From contig NZ_PTIS01000010.1 of the NCBI RefSeq assembly GCF_002934235.1, forward strand, positions 40,108 to 104,107: a stretch of 64,000 bases of DNA, given 5' to 3'. Under the pieces are notes generated by a model. That model worked only from the letters and a program-made list of their open reading frames with translations. It had not been told where the DNA came from and did no database searches. Each line of letters starts with the position of its first letter. Within the stretch, counting starts at the first letter, position 1. This document shows, piece after piece, positions 1 through 9,567 of the stretch. This DNA comes from Clostridium algidicarnis DSM 15099. GTDB taxonomy: Bacteria > Bacillota > Clostridia > Clostridiales > Clostridiaceae. Made by a program: the position numbers and the translations under genes.

Positions 1-1597
1 TAAGGTTCAATAAGATGATTTAAATGATAATCAAAAATTCCAAATCAATTTAAATACATCCCATGTTAAGGTTCAATATATACTAAAAAAAGGAAAGAAT
101 ACATAGCAGCATTATTTAAATACATCCCATGTTAAGGTTCAATTAATGGTATGTTGCCTTTTATATGTAGGCTTGATAAATTTAAATACATCCCATGTTA
201 AGGTTCAATTTAAAATACGGCAATAAAGATGGATGGATACAATAATTTAAATACATCCCATGTTAAGGTTCAATTAGACAACGCTATAGGATTGTGTGAA
301 AGCTGCCACAATTTAAATACATCCCATGTTAAGGTTCAATGGTTTACAGTATTGAATATGAACGAATTATCAACAAATTTAAATACATCCCATGTTAAGG
401 TTCAATTGGAAGAAATAGCAAGAGGGGAAAAAGTAGAAATAAATTTAAATACATCCCATGTTAAGGTTCAATTATGTGTAATAGCATTAAGCCAATTAAG
501 CAGAGCGTGATTTAAATACATCCCATGTTAAGGTTCAATAAGGTGAATCGGATAGTATTTCCCCACCTTCTTATTATTTAAATACATCCCATGTTAAGGT
601 TCAATCATAAAGTTCTAAAATTCCATTGACTCCTTTTAATTCATTTAAATACATCCCATGTTAAGGTTCAATCTATGGAAGTGTTATATTTTCTATAGCA
701 GTAGATAAATTTAAATACATCCCATGTTAAGGTTCAATAATAATATTGGGAGGTTGCTTTTTAACCCTCTTTATTTAAATACATCCCATGTTAAGGTTCA
801 ATCGGGAGGATTTTAGACAAGAGCGAAGAGCCTCGCACAATTTAAATACATCCCATGTTAAGGTTCAATGATAGAAAAGATAGGAGAATTTGCAAGAAAT
901 GCTAGATTTAAATACATCCCATGTTAAGGTTCAATCCAGTTGGTTAAATATGTACAGGAATGTTTTGAAAAATTTAAATACATCCCATGTTAAGGTTCAA
1001 TTACTCCCTTTCCATAAGCATTCTTAATTCTTCAAATATTTAAATACATCCCATGTTAAGGTTCAATCTACTGACGCAAATCTTAGGTTTAAAGATTCTA
1101 AAGGATTTAAATACATCCCATGTTAAGGTTCAATTATTTTATATTTTTTATTTTAAATTTAAACTTTTTTATTTAAATACATCCCATGTTAAGGTTCAAT
1201 TTTTTATTAGTTCTGATTGTTTTAATCCTTTACTATTTAAATACATCCCATGTTAAGGTTCAATCATAAAGGGAGTAACCAACAGGTGGATTAATTACAA
1301 GATTTAAATACATCCCATGTTAAGGTTCAATTAATAAAAACAAAGAACTAACCTATGGGATTAAGCCATTTAAATACATCCCATGTTAAGGTTCAATATT
1401 TATTAATGGGCGGATATACAGAGTAGAGATTAAACAATTTAAATACATCCCATGTTAAGGTTCAATTCTTTTAAAGTTTCAATTTCAACTGCATTTGCTT
1501 TTATTTAAATACATCCCATGTTAAGGTTCAATGATAAGGAAATTGATATTTCGTATGATCCTAGTATATTTAAATACATCCCATGTTAAGGTTCAAT

Positions 1598-1992
1598 AAG
1601 ATGATTTAAATGATAATCAAAAATTCCAAATCAATTTAAATACATCCCATGTTAAGGTTCAATATATACTAAAAAAAGGAAAGAATACATAGCAGCATTA
1701 TTTAAATACATCCCATGTTAAGGTTCAATTAATGGTATGTTGCCTTTTATATGTAGGCTTGATAAATTTAAATACATCCCATGTTAAGGTTCAATTTAAA
1801 ATACGGCAATAAAGATGGATGGATACAATAATTTAAATACATCCCATGTTAAGGTTCAATTAGACAACGCTATAGGATTGTGTGAAAGCTGCCACAATTT
1901 AAATACATCCCATGTTAAGGTTCAATGGTTTACAGTATTGAATATGAACGAATTATCAACAAATTTAAATACATCCCATGTTAAGGTTCAAT
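1598..1992. repeat. Duplicated six-spacer block of the CRISPR array (copy of 12-406)
   Basis: The six consecutive spacers from 12 to 376, with their repeats, recur in the same order and without change at 1598-1992, an offset of 1586 bp (24 repeat units). The seventh spacers differ. This is a tandem segmental duplication by recombination between repeats. Its left boundary lies outside the window. Confidence 0.95.
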
Positions 1993-3569
1993 TAAGAGTT
2001 GTAATATAGATGGTAAGTGTAATTAAATATTTAAATACATCCCATGTTAAGGTTCAATTTTTAGATAGGAGTAGGCAGTTAGAAATAGATAATAAATTTA
2101 AATACATCCCATGTTAAGGTTCAATCTTTCTTCAAAGGTTTTAGCTTGCTCGATACTTGATTTAAATACATCCCATGTTAAGGTTCAATTTTTATTTTTC
2201 CTCCAGTTCTTTTAAATACTTTTCTTATTTAAATACATCCCATGTTAAGGTTCAATGATGGCGCCACTTACAAGAGAAGGAACTAGAAACGTATTTAAAT
2301 ACATCCCATGTTAAGGTTCAATGTTAAAGAATACCATATTGATATATGCGCAAACAGATTTAAATACATCCCATGTTAAGGTTCAATGTATTCGCTCAAG
2401 CCTGTGTTTTGCCTTAAAACTTCATTTAAATACATCCCATGTTAAGGTTCAATAATGCTTATGGAAAGAGAGTATGTGGACTATAAAGAATTTAAATACA
2501 TCCCATGTTAAGGTTCAATCACCGATCCTAAAACTACCATTATCTAAATTTATATATTTAAATACATCCCATGTTAAGGTTCAATATGAAGGCCAAAAGA
2601 CAGGTATAAGTGTAGATACTTATTTAAATACATCCCATGTTAAGGTTCAATCTATATCCCATACATCAACTACATCTTCTCCATCAATTTAAATACATCC
2701 CATGTTAAGGTTCAATGTCCTATTATCTCTAGTGTCTTGCTTACCTCTTTATATTTAAATACATCCCATGTTAAGGTTCAATCCTTGTTTTAGGTCAAGG
2801 AAGTGCAACAGAGGTCATATTTAAATACATCCCATGTTAAGGTTCAATGTGTACTGCTTTGCAAGTTTCATATTGCACGCCAATTTAAATACATCCCATG
2901 TTAAGGTTCAATTCAAAATATGAATTTAATTACTTAGTGTTTCCAAAATTTAAATACATCCCATGTTAAGGTTCAATTTCTTAGCAAGTTTAGTTTCGCC
3001 CTTGTAATCAGTTATTTAAATACATCCCATGTTAAGGTTCAATCATTATCTTCATTATTTCTAGCACCAATAGGAACAGATTTAAATACATCCCATGTTA
3101 AGGTTCAATAAGTAGCAATTGGTACACAGTATACTATAAAGGCGGATTTAAATACATCCCATGTTAAGGTTCAATCTATAAAAGATTTAACTTTTATGCA
3201 TCTTAGAGGCATTTAAATACATCCCATGTTAAGGTTCAATGTAAAAATCCAGTACAAGCATTAATAAGTGATGAATTTAAATACATCCCATGTTAAGGTT
3301 CAATAAATAAGGTTGCATATTTATACAGTAAAAATTTATAATTTAAATACATCCCATGTTAAGGTTCAATGGAGAGTTGAAAAATGATTAATTTAGATAC
3401 TATGTAATTTAAATACATCCCATGTTAAGGTTCAATTGCTACAGGATTAAAGTTTACAATAGACAATGACGCATTTAAATACATCCCATGTTAAGGTTCA
3501 ATTTTCATTTTCTTTTTCTAGTCAAAAAGCAAATGCCGTATTTAAATACATCCCATGTTAAGGTTCAAT

Positions 3570-3803
3570 TAGTAATATTGGTATGCTATTCCAGGACGGA
3601 AGTATATTTAAATACATCCCATGTTAAGGTTCAATTAGTAATATTGGTATGCTATTCCAGGACGGAAGTATATTTAAATACATCCCATGTTAAGGTTCAA
3701 TTAGTAATATTGGTATGCTATTCCAGGACGGAAGTATATTTAAATACATCCCATGTTAAGGTTCAATTAGTAATATTGGTATGCTATTCCAGGACGGAAG
3801 TAT
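3570..3803. repeat. One spacer present four times in tandem (variant 1, 36 nt)
   Basis: Identical 36-nt spacers sit at 3570-3605, 3636-3671, 3702-3737 and 3768-3803, separated by perfect repeats. Read on the + strand the spacer encodes SNIGMLFQDGS, so it probably comes from the coding sequence of a phage structural gene. It is the same target as the spacer repeated at 3967-4196, with one base difference. Confidence 0.97.
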
Positions 3804-3966
3804 ATTTAAATACATCCCATGTTAAGGTTCAATTATCTGCAATTGTATCTGTAGCTATAATGACTTATTTATTTAAATACATCCCATGTTAAGGTTCAAT
3901 CGAAGAGGAGCTAGCAGATATAGTAATAAGGACTTGATTTAAATACATCCCATGTTAAGGTTCAAT

Positions 3967-4196
3967 AGTAATATTGGTATGCTATTCCAGGACGGAAGCA
4001 TATTTAAATACATCCCATGTTAAGGTTCAATAGTAATATTGGTATGCTATTCCAGGACGGAAGCATATTTAAATACATCCCATGTTAAGGTTCAATAGTA
4101 ATATTGGTATGCTATTCCAGGACGGAAGCATATTTAAATACATCCCATGTTAAGGTTCAATAGTAATATTGGTATGCTATTCCAGGACGGAAGCAT
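3967..4196. repeat. Near-identical spacer present four times in tandem (variant 2, 35 nt)
   Basis: Identical 35-nt spacers sit at 3967-4001, 4032-4066, 4097-4131 and 4162-4196. Compared with variant 1 they lack one base at the PAM-distal end and carry C for T three bases from the PAM-proximal end. That change is synonymous (Ser AGT to AGC) in the reading frame that gives SNIGMLFQDGS. Confidence 0.97.
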
Positions 4197-7100
4197 ATTT
4201 AAATACATCCCATGTTAAGGTTCAATCAAAGGAATATCCCCGATTGGGTACTGTTGGTTTATTATTTAAATACATCCCATGTTAAGGTTCAATAGAGAGT
4301 ATAGGCCTTGGCTTTAATAATGCAACGTAATTTAAATACATCCCATGTTAAGGTTCAATTTAGCAAGAGCATTAAAAGAAGTGGGTTTTGACATATTTAA
4401 ATACATCCCATGTTAAGGTTCAATTTGAAGCTAACATATTACAAGAGGCTAAGCAAAGCAATTTAAATACATCCCATGTTAAGGTTCAATCTAGTGTCTT
4501 TCCTACCTCTTTATTAATGTGTAACTATTTAAATACATCCCATGTTAAGGTTCAATGATGTGGCACAAAGCTAATCCTTCTTTACATCAATTATTTAAAT
4601 ACATCCCATGTTAAGGTTCAATCACTTCTAGGGTTAAATTATTAAGGTTCTTCATTTCATTTAAATACATCCCATGTTAAGGTTCAATAATGGCACTGAT
4701 AAAGAGGTGGGCACAGAAAAGTTAAATTTAAATACATCCCATGTTAAGGTTCAATGGATAATTTATCGGTTATAAATGGTACTATATTGCAATTTAAATA
4801 CATCCCATGTTAAGGTTCAATACTGGCGAGGTAATAGTTAGTGGAAGAGAATTACAATTTAAATACATCCCATGTTAAGGTTCAATGGGAACTGCTACAT
4901 CCTAGAAGGAGAAAAAGAAACATATTTAAATACATCCCATGTTAAGGTTCAATATTGAAGCTTTTAATAATTCAGATGAAAAGACTTAATTTAAATACAT
5001 CCCATGTTAAGGTTCAATTTAAGGAGGTGCAATTAGGTCATGGAGATAAAGTAATTTAAATACATCCCATGTTAAGGTTCAATAAGAACCCCCGCACAAC
5101 GATTACTACCACAAACGGATTTAAATACATCCCATGTTAAGGTTCAATAACCATAGTACCTATATCAGTTAAGTTTGTAAAGGCATTTAAATACATCCCA
5201 TGTTAAGGTTCAATCAGTAACATAATGCCTATAAAGCCCATCATCGCTGGATTTAAATACATCCCATGTTAAGGTTCAATCCGCATTAAAAAAGGCAAAA
5301 ATATATAGCGACACCAATTTAAATACATCCCATGTTAAGGTTCAATTTTAATAATATGTATTTTATAGATAAAGAGTTTTAATTTAAATACATCCCATGT
5401 TAAGGTTCAATAAAATAATTAAAAATTGGGGGGAGCTATATGGCTATATTTAAATACATCCCATGTTAAGGTTCAATAAAACTAGAATTCCAAACTAGAT
5501 ATAAAAATTTAGCATTTAAATACATCCCATGTTAAGGTTCAATAAGTAAGCACACAATACAGAGGCATATTGCAATCGTATTTAAATACATCCCATGTTA
5601 AGGTTCAATAACAGCCAAAAGGATATATACACATTTATAACAGAATTTAAATACATCCCATGTTAAGGTTCAATCTTGAACGAAAGTAGAGATAAAGCTG
5701 TAAAAATTGATTTAAATACATCCCATGTTAAGGTTCAATGATAATGCCACTCTAAATATTTATGATTTAGCAGCATTTAAATACATCCCATGTTAAGGTT
5801 CAATCCAATCATCGAACTGCTTTTGTAGTCCTTTAACCATTATTTAAATACATCCCATGTTAAGGTTCAATATTAAAGAAAAACAGAGTAAATGTGCCGA
5901 CAGAATAATTTAAATACATCCCATGTTAAGGTTCAATGACAATGCTTACTTTAGATCTAGATTATGTTGTAGGATTTAAATACATCCCATGTTAAGGTTC
6001 AATATATAGCAAGGGAAGAAATACTCTTAGATAAATTTAATTTAAATACATCCCATGTTAAGGTTCAATCTATAAATGGATAATAAACCTTATTATAAAA
6101 TTAAATTTAAATACATCCCATGTTAAGGTTCAATCTACTTCTTTAGGTACATCTAACACAACTTCATCAATTTAAATACATCCCATGTTAAGGTTCAATG
6201 AGGATAAGGACATAGATGAAACTTTAACAACTTCATTTAAATACATCCCATGTTAAGGTTCAATAAACAGCTATATTATGAAGGATTTGACCACTTACAT
6301 ATTTAAATACATCCCATGTTAAGGTTCAATCAAAATGTGGAGTTACATTATCCTTCTCTAATTTATTTAAATACATCCCATGTTAAGGTTCAATCTTTTT
6401 GCATTTTCATAAGCATTTTCCACCAACTCTTATTTAAATACATCCCATGTTAAGGTTCAATGGTGCATTGATTTCTACGATAAAATTAGTGGAAAGTTAT
6501 TTAAATACATCCCATGTTAAGGTTCAATTGTGTTTAAAATTTGTTTCGTTCTCGCTATAGATATATTTAAATACATCCCATGTTAAGGTTCAATGGATGA
6601 ACAGCAAGAAATATACTATTATGTAGCTGAATTTAAATACATCCCATGTTAAGGTTCAATAAGTGCTTTTAATGCTTTAGCATTTTTAGGTTTATAATTT
6701 AAATACATCCCATGTTAAGGTTCAATACCCCTGGATCTCTTCTACATCTTCTAATGCCTCCAATTTAAATACATCCCATGTTAAGGTTCAATCCTTCAAT
6801 TTTGCTCTTATATAATCTACTATAGTAAATTTAAATACATCCCATGTTAAGGTTCAATATAGTGAAAAAATAAAGGAAGTGAAATTTAACACTAATTTAA
6901 ATACATCCCATGTTAAGGTTCAATCACTTGTAGATGGCGGAGATATGCAAATGGAAAGAAATTTAAATACATCCCATGTTAAGGTTCAATCTTCTTTATT
7001 CTTATTTATATAAGGAATATATTGTTGATTTAAATACATCCCATGTTAAGGTTCAATCTAGTAACTCCTTAAACCCTGCATACTTAACTTCATTTAAATA

Positions 7101-7384
7101 CATCCCATGTTAAGGTTCAATTCTATAGTTGGTATTGTTTCTTTAGATAATTGCTTGATTTAAATACATCCCATGTTAAGGTTCAATAACATTGGTGATT
7201 ACATTATTAAAGGTGTTAATAGATTTAAATACATCCCATGTTAAGGTTCAATAGAGCGAGGATAGAGTGCATAGGATAGGTCAGACAAATTTAAATACAT
7301 CCCATGTTAAGGTTCAATTTATATTAAGGAGTTGCCACCACAAATGCTTATAGGATTTAAATACATCCCATGTTAAGGTTCAAT

Positions 7385-7682
7385 CACAGCATTTAAGCCA
7401 TTTCTTATTTCTATTATATCACTAAATCGTTCCTATTAAAGGGTTCTGAAGAATTTATCCCAGGGAAAATATCTATTATCGATTTATTAAGTATATAAGC
7501 CCTGAAAGGTTGGATTCATTAGGGCTTATGGCTTTGGACGTATAAATTAGCTGGGATGATTATTTATATAAATAAGAAAGTTTTATATGATGATTTATGA
7601 TGCTATGCTTAATGTACAAAAGAAGGTAATGGCTATGACAATAACTTGAAACTACAACATGATTATCATAATTTAAAGAATG
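7385..7682 (-). promoter_or_regulatory. CRISPR leader with probable array promoter
   Basis: This 298-bp AT-rich stretch between the array and cas2 has no ORF and stands at the leader end by repeat polarity. On the minus strand an extended -10 (TGATATAAT, 7413-7421) lies about 30 bp before the first repeat. The -35 match upstream is poor. A perfect 9-bp inverted repeat, ATAAGCCCT/AGGGCTTAT at 7495-7503 and 7521-7529, has a 17-nt loop. It lacks a U-tract, so it may be a leader recognition or processing element, or the end of the cas transcript. Spacer acquisition would occur at 7384/7385. Confidence 0.7.
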
Positions 7683-7979
7683 TTAAATTATTAAGTCTTC
7701 ACCAGTGGATTCACCATTGCCTAATGTCTCTTCTTCAAAGATGTTATCATTCATAAGCTTTATAATACATACAAAGTCTGTGGAAGGATCAATTATATTT
7801 TCAATTTCCTTTTTTAAAAGTATTAACTTAGAATTTGTTATTTCACCACGAAATACTGATTTTTGAAAGTGAGATAAATATTTTTTGCAGACTTTAAATA
7901 CCTTATTAACTCTTTTTTCATTAACATCATAAAAAAGAAAAGCGTAATTAAAATTAATCTTTTGTTTTGATTTTGCCAT
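7683..7979 (-). CDS. cas2: CRISPR-associated endonuclease Cas2
   Basis: 98 aa, the usual Cas2 length. Cas2 dimers form the core of the Cas1-Cas2 spacer integrase. The ferredoxin-like fold is recognisable: the first strand ends in FYDV, whose Asp is the conserved metal-binding residue, and the SVFRGEI stretch is the typical Cas2 F-x-G segment. It starts 8 nt after cas1 ends and is the last gene of the cas operon, next to the leader. The acidic C-terminal tail is unremarkable. Confidence 0.96.
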   Translation of the reverse strand: MAKSKQKINFNYAFLFYDVNEKRVNKVFKVCKKYLSHFQKSVFRGEITNSKLILLKKEIENIIDPSTDFVCIIKLMNDNIFEEETLGNGESTGEDLII

Positions 7980-7987
7980 ATAATCAG

Positions 7988-8986
7988 TTACATTCCGTCC
8001 TTTAAACTATATGGTTTAAAAGGCTTTCCTTCCATTATAAATTTTATAAGCTTGTAGCCATCTAATTTAATTAAGGTATTTACACTAACTTTTCTTTTTA
8101 ATTTTGGATGATCACTTACGGATTCTAATCTTTTTTCTAAAGCTGAAATAAATATCTTTTTACCTTCATCGTTAAGTAGACAATAGTTTAAATTTTTTTC
8201 AAAGTGCTTATTTATATTTATCTTTCTATTGTTGACTAATTCAAATATGGTTTTGAATGTGACTATTGGTTTAAATACCTCGCATAAGTCTAAACTTAAA
8301 GAGAATCTACCTTCACTAGGCTCATGTAAAAAGCTAATACTTTGGTTTAAGTGAGTATGATATATCGATGTAACAGTTTTTGAATAAAGGATACTATTAC
8401 CAAAGGATATCATGGCATTTAACGGGTTATCAGGGGGCCTTTTAACTCGTTTATTAAATACAAAATCTTCCTTAAGTATGTATTGGAATGAAGAATAGAA
8501 CTTTTGCCAAACCTCTCCTTCTACGCTTAAGATTTGTTTAATATCAGCAGCATTTTCTAAATTGTTTAATGAATTAACCTTTAAGTAATCCAGTATTTCT
8601 TTAATTTCTGTTTTCCCATGTTTATAATAATGCATCAATACTTCTATAATATTTTCTCTTATTCCATTTACAATAGCCTTAGCTATTAAAAGTCTATCAT
8701 CAAGATAAGCCTGTGCCTGTTTCACAGTCAGTTTACCACTTATTAAATATTCTTTTGGATAAAATGTACCGCTGTATCCACCATAATAATTAAAAAAGTG
8801 AATTACTATATTATTTTTAGAAAGAAAATCTAAAAGCTTTGAATTTATGGATACTTCATTTAAACAATAAATTTCTCTAGTGTTTTCTACAGGGATATAG
8901 ATATTCTTGTTGTTATTTCTAAAACATATGGAATTATCTTTTCGAGTCAATTCTCCAATCGAGGTTATATAACGAGTTTTACCCAT
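7988..8986 (-). CDS. cas1: CRISPR-associated integrase Cas1 (type I-B)
   Basis: 332 aa, full length. Cas1 catalyses integration of prespacers at the leader-repeat junction. The N-terminal beta domain carries the RYITSIGELTRKDNS stretch. The helical catalytic domain holds VEGEVWQKFY (catalytic Glu), NAMISFGNSILY, FLHEP (catalytic His) and SLDLCEVFKP (catalytic acidic residue), so all active-site elements are intact. An AAAGGAG RBS precedes the ATG. It lies between cas4 and cas2 in the adaptation module. Confidence 0.97.
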   Translation of the reverse strand: MGKTRYITSIGELTRKDNSICFRNNNKNIYIPVENTREIYCLNEVSINSKLLDFLSKNNIVIHFFNYYGGYSGTFYPKEYLISGKLTVKQAQAYLDDRLLIAKAIVNGIRENIIEVLMHYYKHGKTEIKEILDYLKVNSLNNLENAADIKQILSVEGEVWQKFYSSFQYILKEDFVFNKRVKRPPDNPLNAMISFGNSILYSKTVTSIYHTHLNQSISFLHEPSEGRFSLSLDLCEVFKPIVTFKTIFELVNNRKININKHFEKNLNYCLLNDEGKKIFISALEKRLESVSDHPKLKRKVSVNTLIKLDGYKLIKFIMEGKPFKPYSLKDGM

Positions 8987-9041
8987 TTTATATACTCCTT
9001 TTAATAATATTATTTAATAATTGTATAGTTACATACGTTAA

Positions 9042-9536
9042 TTAAATATAACAATATTCATAATAGGCACATTTTTTACAACCTTTTTTCAAATCTGGAC
9101 TTGGTGGAGTATCTAGATTTATTAAATCACAAATTTGATTTTCAATATTTGTAAGCTCTAGTTCTAATTTGTCATTAAGTTCGATTACAAATGTTTTTTT
9201 ATCTTCCTTATTATTTTCAATAACTTGAAGCTTGCCCTTTTTTTCTATACCTTTATCTTTTAAGATTTTTAAATATAATATTATTTGCCATTTAGCTGCC
9301 TCGATGTCCGCATCGGATTTTTTTATTTCAACTAAATAATCATCTGTTATTTTGTCTATTTTTACATTTTCAATAGAAATTTCTGTGTTCTTGCTCTCAT
9401 CCTTCTTTATTTCATGAATGGCTCTTCCAATATGAACATCTTCGCTGTTGTCTTCTAAGTTAAGTCTGTTTCCAAGGAGCCAACACTGCCTTTTGCAGTG
9501 AAAATAATAATTAATTAAGGTACCTGTAACTTTCAT
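9042..9536 (-). CDS. cas4: CRISPR-associated exonuclease Cas4
   Basis: 164 aa from the ATG at 9536, chosen because it has an AAAGGG RBS; the longer open frame upstream runs into cas3. Cas4 is a RecB-like Fe-S nuclease that trims prespacers and selects the PAM. Visible motifs are FHCKRQCW near the N terminus, HIGRAIHE, the D-x(n)-EIKK nuclease core followed by AAKWQIILYL, and the C-terminal cluster CKKCAYYEYC. Together these supply the four cluster cysteines and the catalytic residues. It is intact and lies between cas3 and cas1 as in most clostridial I-B loci. Confidence 0.95.
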   Translation of the reverse strand: MKVTGTLINYYFHCKRQCWLLGNRLNLEDNSEDVHIGRAIHEIKKDESKNTEISIENVKIDKITDDYLVEIKKSDADIEAAKWQIILYLKILKDKGIEKKGKLQVIENNKEDKKTFVIELNDKLELELTNIENQICDLINLDTPPSPDLKKGCKKCAYYEYCYI

Positions 9537-9567
9537 AAAAAACATCCCTTTATAATTTTTATTATTA

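Larger units (their letters stand above)
1..7384 (-). CRISPR. Type I-B CRISPR array, 112 spacers, left end outside the window
   Basis: I counted 113 copies of a 30-nt repeat. The first is cut to 11 nt by the window edge and the last ends at 7384. On the + strand the repeat begins ATTTAAATACATC and ends AAGGTTCAAT, and copies are essentially identical. Spacers are about 35-37 nt, so the period is about 66 bp. On the minus strand the repeat ends GATGTATTTAAAT, the polarity of known clostridial I-B repeats such as that of C. pasteurianum. The crRNAs are therefore read right to left, and the leader lies at 7385-7682 beside cas2. Each repeat contains a short ACAT/ATGT stem with a GGG loop. About 100 spacers are distinct; the rest are copies made by array rearrangement. 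All + strand ORFs across the array are spurious readings of the repeat. Confidence 0.99.

Noticed and set aside
229..3892. Several + strand ORFs across the array that repeat the peptide NLNTSHVKVQ
   Set aside because: They are the CRISPR repeat read through in one frame; there are no RBSs and no relation to known proteins.
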